DNA from: Omphiscola glabra
Lineage: Eukaryota; Mollusca; Gastropoda; Lymnaeidae
Length of the DNA stretch: 64,000 nt
Assembly: GCA_964017045.1 (NCBI GenBank)
Contig: OZ024802.1
Location: 32,507,718 to 32,571,717 of the forward strand
Direction: 5' to 3'
Part shown: piece after piece, positions 1 to 13,100 of the stretch
Numbering within the stretch: the stretch's first letter is position 1
Layout of the letters: every line of letters starts with the position of its first letter
Made by a program: the position numbers and the translations under genes
Notes under the pieces: generated by a model
The model's database searches: none
Told to the model about the DNA's origin: nothing
The model's input: the letters and a program-made list of their open reading frames with translations, nothing else

Positions 1-1140
1 CGACGCCACTGGTGCCAAGCTGTATCATCCACATGATGTTCCCTTGGGGTTATCCAGTGGCGTGGAGAGAAGCGATTTGCTGCTGGGAACCAGCTTATAA
101 TCCTAGATGAATAATCCCAGGCCTTGTGGATTTCGTCCTGCGATTTCTAGACCATCGTCACATTGTGACGGACGGATGCCAGAAAAAAATCCTCTGGTGC
201 AAAGGCTTTGAGATAAATACATTTCTCATGGTCACGTTACCACCTGTGGGTAGCTAGCCAAGTGGAAAGGACTATAAAGTTAGCCATGTTAGGACGGCAC
301 CTATCTGTATTACCTAGCCATGTGGAATGGACTAGTTAGCCATGTCAGGGCGGCAGCTATCTTTGGGTAGCTAGCCACGTGGAATGGACTAGTTTGCCAT
401 GTCACGGCAGCTATTTTGGGAGATGAGGTAAAACTGGGAAAGGTATTTTTTTAAAGAATACCGAAGTTGAATACAGCAGCCATATTTGTTTCAGTGTGCA
501 CAGATTTGGCAATAATTTTCAAGATAAATAAAGCGCCATAAAATGGGTTAGTCCATTATGTACCGTTCTTTTCAGACAAATGCATATTCAGGAGAGCAAA
601 TATGACAAGGTTGAATGAACATATCAATAGAATCAGACATTTGAATACATGAATAACCACAACTCCCCTAACGTGTTAACCTTTGCCTAGTGCATTTGGT
701 TCCTATCCCAGCTACCCCTCCTACGCTCCCTCCTACGATCACCACTATGACCCCCACCCCCACTGCCCCACAAAAAAGCACATCTTAGTGCGCAGTTATA
801 GAACTGCATTTCTAGTTCAATAGATGAGCCAGAACTTGGTGCTTATTACGAACAAAAATGGGTTTAAAAGGGGGGGGGGGGTGTTCTATTAAGAAATCTA
901 ATGCGTGTCTTTTTTCTGGGCCTGATATTAAATTATATTCCGATTCAACAGTAGTGTTTTACAATAAGGTTGGGCCAAATAATGGCTCTAGTTTCTCGAT
1001 TTCTATCTTCTCTTCAATACTTCTTTCACCTGTCGAATTGCTGTAGGCCGGCGTGTCAACATTAAGACAGTTTGCATTATTCATTTTGGGGCTACAGTTT
1101 TTTTCAGAAGTCTTTATGCACTGAAATATTTTTTAATACC
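1..1140. other. No gene recognised; short imperfect repeat at 241-420
   Basis: A unit around wtagctagccaygtggaa is repeated about three times at 241-420. Poly-C/poly-G runs occur near 740-760 and 870. I see no exon of gene 1 here, though its first exon could be hidden. Confidence 0.4.
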
Positions 1141-1190
1141 CAAAGAAGCACATTGAAGCACATTGAAGCACATTGAAGCACATTGAAGCT
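1141..1190. repeat. 10-bp tandem repeat
   Basis: Five copies of cattgaagca. Confidence 0.9.
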
Positions 1191-1296
1191 ATTCTCCCTA
1201 TGATTTGAATGGAGTGAATTACGTCAAATATAAAATATTCCAATGCTATAACATAAAAAAATTAATGGTTAAGAACAGACTTCGTGTTAATATGAC

Positions 1297-1605
1297 GTTT
1301 TATCTGGAAGGCTGGGTAACAGGTAATAGATTTGGAAGGCTAGGTAACAGGTAATAGGTTTGGAAGGCTAGGTAACAGGTAATAGGTTTGGAAGGTTAGG
1401 TAACAGGTAATAGGTTTGGAAGGCTAGATAACAGGTAATAGGTTTGGAAGGCTAGGTAACAGGTAATAGGTTTGGAAGGTTAGGTAACAGGTAGTAGGTT
1501 TGGAAGGTTATGTAACAGGTAATAGGTTTGGAAGGCTAGGTAACAGGTAATAGGTTTGGAAGGCTAGGTAACATGTAATAGGTTTGGGTAACAGGTAATA
1601 GGTGC
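1297..1605. repeat. 28-bp minisatellite, about 11 copies
   Basis: The unit contains ggtttggaaggctaggtaac. It abuts the Penelope-like fragment on its right. Confidence 0.9.
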
Positions 1606-1850
1606 AGGTAAAGCCATCTTTTATTCTGAATATTTCCAGAGGGAAAGTGATCTTATCAACTTCAATCACGTATGGACATGTGTTACAACGGCTACGATTG
1701 CAACTTTTGGTGCCTTTATGTGCTTTAATAGCAGGGAGGTGGCTTCTAACGAACATGTACCTAAGGTTCTTGTCCCCCCGGAAAGCGAAAAGAAGAATTG
1801 TTTTTAAAAATCTCATTGGTGACAGGGTCTGGCATAAGTAAATATTTTGC
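1590..1850 (-). mobile_element. Penelope-like retroelement fragment
   Basis: The minus strand reads FRGDKNLRYMFVRSHL and KGTKSCNRSRCNTCPYV, then FTCT. This pattern (NLRD.LVRS.L ... GT..C...RC.TCP ... FTCTS) lies just before the GIY-YIG region of Penelope-like elements. Both ends are missing and the fragment is embedded between arrays. Confidence 0.5.
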
Positions 1851-1924
1851 TGTGTTAAAGGTGTAAGCACTTAGAGCTCATGGATAACATATATATATAT
1901 ACATATATTAATATACCTCATCAA

Positions 1925-2163
1925 CAACTACTACATTGACTACTACATTGACTACTACATTGACTACTACATTGACTACTACATTGACTACTACATTGAC
2001 TACTACATTGACTACTACATTGACTACTACATTGACTACTACATTGACTACTACATTGACTACTACATTGACTACTACATTGACTACTACATTGACTACT
2101 ACATTGACTACTACATTGACTACTACATTGACTACTACATTGACTACTACATTGACTACTACA
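1925..2163. repeat. 12-bp minisatellite (ctactacattga), about 20 copies
   Basis: Nearly perfect tandem copies. They are open in several frames on both strands only because 12 is a multiple of three. Confidence 0.95.
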
Positions 2164-2169
2164 CCATTT

Positions 2170-3190
2170 ACCTGAAAATAGGCTTAACTTAACCTGAATA
2201 TTTTCCTGAACATTGACCAGAACAGTGACCAGATCATTGACCGGAATCACTAGTGTTGATCAATCATAAGGACAACAATGTTGACCAATTAAATGGAAAC
2301 TGGCGGTTTAAGAGGAAATATACGGTAAAACAATTTAGAGAACATCAAAAAATACGTTTATGTGAGATGGACTAATGATGTGTAGATGGATATATATATT
2401 GTTTTATTTGTGTATGTTTCCTTTTTTAAATACAAACATGAGCAATATTGACATAATGAATTCGACTTTTCCATTTTTATTTGTATAACAAATAAAAAAA
2501 ATATCCAATAAGTGTAATATTAAAGTTAAAATATAAACCATATACCAGAGTGACTCCCTGTGTTTTGTTAGAGATTATATGAGCTTGACGTCACTTGGTA
2601 CTGGTCTGCAATCCTTAATTTACTCTCTAACATCAGCTGAAATATCTACCGAATTTTTCGTCATTTCCGACAATCGATTACGTCACTAACATCTTGCCAG
2701 ACAAACCGTAAGATCGCTCGCATTCTGAGACAGAAACTTATCAGGTCAAATGGTTCTACGTTCAAAAAGAGATAACAAAATGATCTACGTTCAAAAAGAG
2801 TTTACAAAATGAACTTATCTTGATTGTTTGCTTGATGAATTTCCCCCCTTCCCCCCCCCCCCCCCCCCAAAAAAAAACAACAAAAAAAAACGTTCTAACA
2901 CCATGTGAGTGGTTCGTGGCACACAACGACAGAACCTTACAACATCGCCATTTATTTTGATTTCAAAACATTTCTCTCACCCCATCTAGACTTCAAAACA
3001 TAATATCATCTCGATTAAAGCATTTGTATAGGACTATATCATTTACCTTAACTGCTATAGGGTGGGCATCTTGTTTTCCCCTTTTTCTTCAGACGCCCTG
3101 CTCACAGTAATTTTTTAAAAATGACATTATTGAAAATGCTGTGAACCAGGAAGTATCTATTGGAAATACTGACGGCCCTACCCAAAAATT
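2170..3190. other. AT-rich stretch without recognised gene
   Basis: It contains a short direct duplication near 2755-2810 and a poly-C/poly-A run at 2846-2890. No exon is recognised. Confidence 0.4.
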
Positions 3191-3203
3191 TTGATCCTAT
3201 TGA

Positions 3204-3448
3204 ATAAGGGATGTCATGTTATCAACTATATGTTTAAGGAATGTCCTGTTTATCAACTATATGTGTAAAGAATGTCCTGTTTATCAGCTACATGTGTAAG
3301 GAATGTCCTGTTTATCAGCTATATATGTAAGGTATGTCCTGTTTATCAGCTATATGTGTAAGGAATGTCCTGTTTATCAGCTATATGTGTAAGGAATGTC
3401 CTGTTTATCAGCTATATGTGTAAGGAATGTCCTGTTTATCAGCTATAT
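3204..3448. repeat. 31-bp minisatellite, about 8 copies
   Basis: The unit contains aaggaatgtcctgtttatca. Confidence 0.9.
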
Positions 3449-3813
3449 TATGTGCTTTGAAATGGCTTTCAAACTTCCTCTTCCTGTTACTTTTATCATT
3501 TGTTTGATATTTTCTTATAAAGGTTTACATTAATTTAAAATAGATGTGTCAGATTTACCTACAATGTGGAGAACAATTTCAAATGCACATAGTTTAATGG
3601 TACATCTCAAGTGTATGTACATAATATGGCTTGTGGCATTTGTCTTATCAAATTAACATGGTATGCACACACAACACACAATAAGTCCTACCATCAAAAT
3701 GTGTATTCTATTATTAAACGATCATTACGAGCAAAAAGAGATATCAAATTGAAACAAACATTAGCTGGGAATCTTTCTACTTTATAGTTCTAAAAATGTT
3801 TTGATTTCTCTAG

Positions 3814-4133
3814 GAGACAAAGTCTTCATCAGACTTCCCAACGTCAAGGTGGATAACAATGGTAGATGCCTTCTTCCCGATGTCTTAAGTGTAACAATAA
3901 GCCAGCTGTCTAGTGTGGGTGATGTGGACATGAGCCCCCTACCCACAGTGGGGGTTGAGGTCATAAGCCATCTACCCACGTTGGGTGCCGTGTATTCGGA
4001 CCGCTCTAGAGAGGCTTGGGAGATTCGTCTAGAGCGCAACGAAGTTACGCCCACATCGAGTTACGTTTACGTCATGAGACAAGATGACAACCGGAAATAC
4101 TTCCTTGAGCTACAGAAGCTGGACAACAGTGAC
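3814..4133 (+). CDS. Gene 1 exon A: ADAM prodomain, N-terminal part
   Basis: It starts after a pyrimidine-rich acceptor (ttgatttctctag) with two bases of a split codon and ends ...DNSD before gtgggt, phase 0. The open frame (GDKVFIRLPNVKVDNNG ... VYVMRQDDNRKYFLELQKL) looks like a prodomain beta region but has no strong signature. The call rests on in-frame joining to the exons that follow. An upstream exon with the start codon and signal peptide must exist and was not recognised. Confidence 0.62.
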
Positions 4134-7100
4134 GTGGGTCTTTTTATTTGATAATTATTATGGTCTATGCTGGAGGTCAGGGGTCAAATATTTGTTGTTT
4201 TATTTTTTGGAATGATAAACATTTCTCTGCTGAAAAACTGCTAACACCTGACACTACTAACATCTGACACAACTAACATCTGACACAACTAACACCTGAC
4301 ACAACTAACATGTGACACAACTAACATCTGACACAACTAAAATCTGACACTACTAACATCTGACACTACTAACATCTGACACAACTAAAATCTGACACAA
4401 CTAACATCTGACACAACTAACATCTGCCACAACTCACATCTGACACAACTAACATCTGACACTACTAACTTCTGACACTACTAACATTTGACGCAATTAA
4501 CATTTGTCACTATGACGTTTACTATGACGAATGCTCTATCTGCAATGAGACATGAGATTTCTTAGTACCATTATCTACAACATTTCTCCTCATATGATAT
4601 AGCATTGTTCCACGCAATGGCCTGGACTCTCCTTTCATGTGACGTAAGAGTCCCACAAAAACGAGCTACCACCAAAAACAACAGATCTGTCATTGAGATT
4701 CCCTTCAATAGTATTATGGGTATAATGATCTGGCAACGCCTTCTACGCCAATGTAATGGGAAGTGGCAGAGGTGAAACTACGGGAGGGTGGCACTTTTGA
4801 CGTTTATATATAACAGTATGTAAATGGTTTTCGGTCTGGATGGGGTATTTTGTCAAAGTACGCGACTGTGCTTTTGAGGTTTCCATATAAACGTTTGCTT
4901 AGGTCTTTTCACTTCTCAAAAACCTAAGTATTTGTTTTGTTTCAGCAGGACGTTTTTCATAGTTATCATAACTACAGTTTTGGTGCAGCTGTCAACATCA
5001 AGTGCGCCAAACGAAATGATGGAACGGGACAGTTTTACAGGCTGGTAAGCTGGGTTTTAATGATGGGACAGGACAGTTTTACAGGCTGGTAAGCTGGGTT
5101 TTAATGATGGGACAGGACAGTTTTATAGGGTGGTAAGCGGGGTTTTAATGATGGGACAGGACAGTTTTATAGGCTGGTAAGCTGGGTTTTAATGATGGGA
5201 CAGGACAGTTTTATAGGCTGGTAAGCAGGGTTTTAATGATGGGACAGGATAGTTTTATAGGCTGGTAAGCTGGGTTTTAATGATGGGACAGGACAGTTTT
5301 ATAGGCTGGTAAGCTGGGTTTGATTTAATTTTTATTATCTTACTGCAACTTCTGTATTTAAGGTCATTAAATAAATAACAGCTTTTGTTTTAGAGACAAA
5401 GATATACATATATATAAATAAATAAACATATATATAGCGAGAGAGAGAGATAGACAGAGAGAGATAGACAGAGAGAGATAGACAGAGAGAGACAGGTAGA
5501 AAGAGAGAGACATAGAGAGAGGGAGAGAGAGAGAGAGAATATGTTGGGGAGAGCACAAAGTCAAGTTTTGAACGTGTCATATAATTGTTTCGTTAGGATG
5601 GCACTGTTTTTAAGGAAGGCAGAAAGTTTATCTTGAGCTCCTTACTGGACCCATTCAACACAGGAGAAAGATCTCCAGATCACGTGACTGCTGCTTATGA
5701 CATGAACCATGTGGAAGAACATAAAATTGCTGATGCTGCCTGGGTTAAAGGTGACACGTCATTTTTATACGACAAGCAAGTGTTTCGGTTTTTTAAAAAT
5801 AATTACTCGGTCTTTTTAATTATGTTTATAGTCTAGTGTCAAAACAGCTGTGTTTATGGGGGAATTCAGGCTGGTCCAACTAATTGTGAGTGCACTGTCC
5901 TTTGAAATAATATTTTTAGGTGGCCAAAATGGGGACACAGTATATAAGAAGCACGGCAAGGCTGCAGACACAGATAAAGTCCAGGACCACCGTGTTAGAA
6001 GGCAGACACCAACATCTTACTCTATCGACATTCTGACTTTCATTGATGTCTCCATGTACAGGAAGTAGGTCAATCTCTCTTTAGAACAGCGTTATCATAG
6101 AAGCTATAGCATGTACAGTAATTAGGTCATTCTCTCTTTAGAACATCGTTAAGATTGAAGCTATCGCATTTACATGAAGTAGGTCAATCTCTCTTTAAAA
6201 CATCGTTATCATACAGACTTTGGCTGCCATTAAATACAAACGTCAAAGCCATTAAATATAAACGACAAACTAATGAGCCGATCTCAAATGTCCAATCAAT
6301 GTCCTTGTTGCTCGTCCTATGAACTTGTTGTCTATATTCAAGGTTGACACATTCCATTTTTAACTATGAGTTCGTTAGCTTAATTATTTTTTTAAAAATC
6401 TATTGAATATTCCATGATAGTAATCAGTGATTGTAAAATATGAGGTCAGAATTGACAAAATCATAACACGTGGCTTATGTCAGGGTCATATTTTGCAAAA
6501 GCCGTGCCCTCGGCTAAGCCTTATAAATGACCATGCCCTCCTCACCAAAAAGTATATATTAATATATATTCATGAAAATGGCGACTTTGTCGCCCTATAG
6601 AGATGTCACCCAGGATGGGTGCCCCCCGTTTTCCCCTTCTTCCACATGTCCCTGCACATGGCATGCTCATGTGAAATATATTATCAAGTTTTTCAAACAT
6701 GCATAATCCTAATTCAATATTAAGTAAAGGCGCAAGAAACACACACTAGTTGTGACATACTAGTTGTGACATACTAGTTGTGACACACTAGTTGTGACAT
6801 ACGCAAGTGAAACTTGGACCTTAACAAAAACAGCAGAAAACCAATTATACACATGGGAGAGAAAGGTTCTCCTGAATCCATCTTGACCAACAAAGGATGA
6901 GTATGGATGGAGAATACCAACCAACCAAGAACTGTAAAGTTCATATCAGGATTCCACGATAGTAGCAGAAATTTTAAATAAAAAAAGGTAGGCTAAGTCT
7001 GGGCAGGACACTTACAGAGAATGCCAATTGACAGAGGGGTAATGAGGGTGCACCACCAAAACCCCATAGGAAAACGGATCAAAGGCAGACCTTGGCTTAG

Positions 7101-10100
7101 ATGGATGAATGATGTGGAAAAAGATCTTCAGCAGCTGGGAATTCAAGCATTGAAAAGAAAAGCATTAGTTAGATCTGAGTGGAAGGAAGTGGTGAGGAAG
7201 GCCAAAGCCCTAAATGGGCTGTAGGGCCACAGGGATGGATAGATGAAAGAAACACAGTCTTCCTTTAAACATAAATATTGAGGTCAATAATATGTCAGCA
7301 GCGGTTGAGAGTTTTACATACCTAAGTATCTAACTTTAGCTCACTCTCCGTTGACGACGAGGTGAACATCAGGATAGCAGAAGCAGCAGCAACTATGGCT
7401 AAATTGAATAAGCGAACGGGGAACAATCCAAGGGTGGAAGTGACAATATGGGAACAATCCTAGGGTGGAAGTGACAATATGGGAACAATCCTAGGGTGGA
7501 AGTGACAATATGGGAACAATCCTAGGGTGGAAGTGACAATATGGGAACAATCCTAGGGTGGAAGTGACAATATCGACTCGATCGTTTCGTGAAGACGTGA
7601 TGATGCCATACATAATTACATTCTTAGGTTCAGCTAACCATTAAAAAGGGCGTATTTGCTTAAATAGGCTGACCACCTCAGGAGGATCAGTACCTCATTA
7701 AATAGGCTTACCACCCAGGAGGATCAGTACCTCATTAAATAGGCTTACCACCCAGGAGGATCAGTACCTCATTAAATAGGCTTACCACCCAGGAGGATCA
7801 GTACCTCATTAAATAGGCTTACCACCCAGGAGGATCAGTACCTCATTAAATAGGCTGACCACCCAGGAGGATCAGTACCTCATTAAATAGGCTGACCACC
7901 CAGGAGGATCAGTACCTCATTAAATAGGCTGACCACCCAGGAGGATCAGTACCTCATTAAATAGGCTGACCACCCAGGAGGATCAGTACCTCATTAAATA
8001 GGCTGACCACCTCAGGAGGATCAGTACCTCATTAAATAGGCTGACCACTCAGGAGGATCAGTACCTCATTAAATAGGCTGACCACCCAGGAGGATCAGTA
8101 CCTCATTAAATAGGCTGACCACCCAGGAGGATCAGTACCTCATTAAATAGGCTGACCACCCAGGAGGATCAGTACCTCATTAAATAGGCTGACCACCCAG
8201 GAGGATCAGTACCTCATTAAATAGGCTGACCACCTCAGGAGGATCAGTACCTCATTAAATAGGCTGACCACCCAGGAGGATCAGTACCTCATTAAATAGG
8301 CTGACCACCTCAGGAGGATCAGTACCTCATTAAATAGGCTGACCACCCAGGAGGATCAGTACCTCATTAAATAGGCTGACCTCCCAGGAGGATCAGTACC
8401 TCATTAAATAGGCTGACCACCCAGGAGGATCAGTACCTCATTAAATAGGCTGACCACCCAGGAGGATCAGTACCTCATTAAATAGGCTGACCACCTCAGG
8501 AGGATCAGTACCTCATTAAATAGGCTGACCACCCAGGAGGATCAGTACCTCATTAAATAGGCTGACCACCCAGGAGGATCAGTACCTCATTAAATAGGCT
8601 GACCACCTCAGGAGGATCAGTACCTCATTAAATAGGCTGACCACCCAGGAGGATCAGTACCTCATTAAATAGGCTGACCACCCAGGAGGATCAGTACCTC
8701 ATTAAATAGGCTGACCACCTCAGGAGGATCAGTACCTCATTAAATAGGCTGACCACCCAGGAGGATCAGTACCTCATTAAATAGGCTGACCACCTCAGGA
8801 GGATCAGTACCTCATTAAATAGGCCGACCACCTCAGGAGGATCAGTACCTCATTAAATAGTCTGACCACTTCACCGGGATCAGTGCTTCATTAGTCCAGA
8901 CCCTAAAACTACCGTGATACCTATTTTGATGATAAAGGGGCAATAACTTGGGAACAACCCGAAGTCATTAAATTTAGTGCAATTATTTAATCACGTATTA
9001 TTTTGTTTCCAGGTGGCTTCCGGATGGCAGCAATGATGGTAACAAAACTAAAGAGTTGATCAGAGCCTACATGGCGAACATATACACCTCGGTAAATGGG
9101 TTGGACTAGCTGTGTAAATACAGATAAATTATAGGCTGAGCCTTAAAACTCCATTTAAATTGTTTTTATTTTGTTAACAACACAAGTCATTTCGATATGG
9201 TTTTGACGAGTGTTCTCAAACGTTTACACGAGATGGACCCACGGTGGACCGGGGGCTTTGGGATCCCTGACCCGTGATCGTCCTCACATTGGAATATACG
9301 GTCATGCTGACGTGTACTAGTCCGCGGACCACCACTTTGAGAAGCACTGGTCTATAATAGACTGCAACGGGAAGCTCATTGACAAAATTTCAAAATATTT
9401 TAATACAAAGACTTTTCCTTAATTATTTTTTTTAAAAGTGCCTCATTACTTCTTCAGCTCAAAATAAATATGTAGAAGAGCTTTTTTTTTTAAATATTGA
9501 AATTGCAAAAAATGTATCTTTAAGCACAAAATAAATTATGGTTAATATAATTTTTTATTTATAATTTTTTTATTTATTTTAACTAATTTTTTTAGGTGAA
9601 CATGCGACTAGAAACCCTAACACTACCAGACATCAAGCTCCGAGTCAAAATGTTGCCCATCGTATTCCCTGGGGTAAATGGCAACACCAATTCTTGGAAT
9701 TCAGTACATTGTTAAAGTGCAAAGGGGGGGGGGGGGGAACGCGGCTGTTTAGAGCTGCATGTGGCTATTGGGCATGTTAAATGTGGCTATTGGGCATGTT
9801 AAATGTGGCTATTGGACATGTTAAATGTGGCTATTGGGCATGTTAAATGTGGCTATTGGGCATGTTAAATGTGGCTATTGGGCATGTTAAATGTGGCTAT
9901 TGGGCATGTTAAATGTGGCTATTGGGCATGTTAAATGTGGCTATTGGGCATGTTAAATGTGGCTATTGGGCATGTTAAATGTGGCTATTGGGCATGTTAA
10001 ATGTGGCTATTGGACATGTTAAATGTGGCTATTGGACATGTTAAATGTGGCTATTGGGCATGTTAAATGTGGCTATTGGACATGTTAAATGTGGCTATTG

Positions 10101-13100
10101 GGCATGTTAAATGTGGCTATTGGGCATGTTAAATATGGCTATTGGACATGTTAAATGTGGCTATTGGACATGTTAAATGTGGCTATTGGACATGTTAAAT
10201 GTGGCAATTGGGCATGTTAAATGTGGCTATTGGGCATGTTAAATGTGGCTATTGGACATGTTAAATGTGGCTATTGGGCATGTTAAATGTGGCTATTGGA
10301 CATGTTAAATGTGGCTATTGGACATGTTAAATGTGGCTATTGGACATGTTAAATGTGGCAATTGGGCATGTTAAATGTGGCTATTGGGCATGTTAAATGT
10401 GGCTATTGGGCATGTTAAATGTGGCTATTGGGCATGTTAAATGTGGCTATTGGACATGTTAAATGTGGCTATTGGGCATGTTAAATGTGGCTATTGGGCA
10501 TGTGAAATGTGGCTATTGGGCATGTTAAATGTGGCTATTGGGCATGTTAAATGTGGCTATTGGGCATGTTAAATGTGGCTATTGGGCATGTTAAATGTGG
10601 CTATTGGACATGTGAAATGTGGCTATTGGGCATGTGAAATGTGGAAATTGGGCATGTGAAATGTGGCTATTGGGCATGTTAAATGTGGCTATTGGACATG
10701 TTAAATGTGGCTATTGGGCATGTTAAATGTGGCTATTGGGTATGTGAATGTGGCTATTGGACATGTTAAATATGGCTATTAAGGTTGCAAGTTTTATAAT
10801 GTTTAACTTAAGCGATGTGTTGTGCCATTTGATTTTACTTGTAAAGCAGCGGTGGTCATTTGTATTAGTGTTACTGTTGCTTCAAGTTATACAATAACAA
10901 AATATATAACTCTAGATCTCCATCTTTAGACTGAGAATGAATCACCATGGACCACGAAGGAATTGGTCGGCAACGATGTCAAAGTAAATGCAACCAAACT
11001 TCTGAATGCCTTTAGTGCCTGGCTCAAACAGCAGACCGGCTTGAATTATGACCACGCCGTGCTGCTTACTTCGTACGTTTAGTATTATTATTATTTTTTT
11101 TATTATTATTATTATTATATGAAGTTTTATGAAGCGTTGTACCCCAACCTAGTTTAGTCAAATTTTGTGAATATAAAAAAAATTGATGTCTTCATCCGTT
11201 GCAGGGCCTACTACATATGTAAAGTTGGCCCATTGAGATTGAGAGGTCACTTGAAATTCATCACATTGTTTGATTTATTGATTGTGTTTCCATTACACCA
11301 CCGTTCTAAAACTTGTAATCTGTGAAACACTTATATATTCTGCTAACACTTCATGCATTCCTATGCGTGCCTTTAAACAAATTCTAAATGTAAATATATA
11401 TTTCGTTTGGTTACACTTTTGGGCAGATGGTACCGCAGTATGAGAAACATACCTTAGGCCATAGTGTTAGACTTCTGGGTAGATGGTCCCACGGTTTGAG
11501 AAACATACCAGTAGGCCATAGTGTTCGGTTGTATTTGTGTACAAACAGAAAGTCATAATGCTTATCAATTACCAATATAATTTAATGTACTCTGCACATG
11601 AATTGTACTAACGTACATTTTATCACGAGAACAGTGTTTCTATACGTAATTTTATTCAATCTTATCTCAAGTTTTTATCTCTTAGCGCTGTGACTTCTAT
11701 GTACATCATTCCATCCTATCTTGTTCTTGTCTCTTACAGCTATGACATCTATGTACATCATTCCATACTATCTCGTTATTGTCTCTTACAGCTATGACAT
11801 CTATGTACATCATTCCATCCTATCTTGTTCTTGTCTCTTACAGCTGTGACATCTATGTACATCATTCCATCCTATCTCGTTCTTGTCTCTTACAGCTATG
11901 ACATCTATGTACATCATTCCATCCTATCTTGATCTTGTCTCTTACAGCTATGACATCTATGTACATCATTCCATCCTATCTTGTTCTTGTCTCTTACAGC
12001 TATGACATCTATGTACATCATTCCATCCTATCTTGATCTTGTCTCTTACAGCTATGACATCTATGTACATCATTCCATCCTATCTTGTTCTTGTCTCTTA
12101 CAGCTGTGACATCTATGTACATCATTCCATCCTATCTCGTTCTTGTCTCTTACAGCTATGACATCTATGTACATCATTCCATCCTATCTTGATCTTGTCT
12201 CTTACAGCTATGACATCTATGTACATCATTCCATCCTATCTTGATCTTGTCTCTAACAGCTATGACATCTATGTACATCATTCCATCCTATCTTGTTCTT
12301 GTCTCTTACAGCTATGACATATGTGTACATCATTCCATCCTATCTTGTTCTTGACTCTTACAGCTATGACATCAATGTACATCATTCCATCCTATCTTGT
12401 TCGTGTCTCTTACAGCTATGACATCTATGTACATCATTCCATCCTATCTTGTTCTTGTCTCTTACAGCTATGACATCTATGTATATCATTCCATCCTATT
12501 TTGTTCTTCTCGTAAAGCTATGACATCTATGTACATCATTCCATCCTATCTTGTTCTTGTCTCTTACAGCTATGACATCTATGTACATCATTCCACCCTA
12601 TCTTGTTCTTGACTCTTACAGCTATGACATCTATGTACATCATTCCATCCTATCTTGTTCTTTTCTCTTACAGATATGACATCTATGTACATCATTCCAT
12701 CCTATCTTGATCTTGTCTCTTACAGCTATGACATCTATGTACATCATTCCATCCTATCTTGTTCTTGACTCTTACAGCTATGACATCTATGTACATCATT
12801 CCATCCTATCTTGTTCTTGTCTCTTAGAGCTATGACATATATGTACATCATTCCATCCTATCTTGTTCTTGTCTCTCACAGCTATGACATCTATGTACAT
12901 CATTCCATCCTATCTTGTTCTTGTCTCTCACAGCTATGACATCTATGTACATCATTCAATCCTATCTTGTTCTTGTCTCTTACAGCTATGACATCTATGG
13001 GGGCAGTGATGTTGGAAATAAGTTCAATATAACAAAAGGTAAAATAAAAAACATGTGTTTCCACTGATGAATTCGCTTATTTTAACTTTTGTTCTAGCTT

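Noticed and set aside
982..1065. Possible signal-peptide exon (MALVSRFLSSLQYFF)
   Set aside because: It is only weakly hydrophobic, has no clear donor in the required phase and no homologous support.
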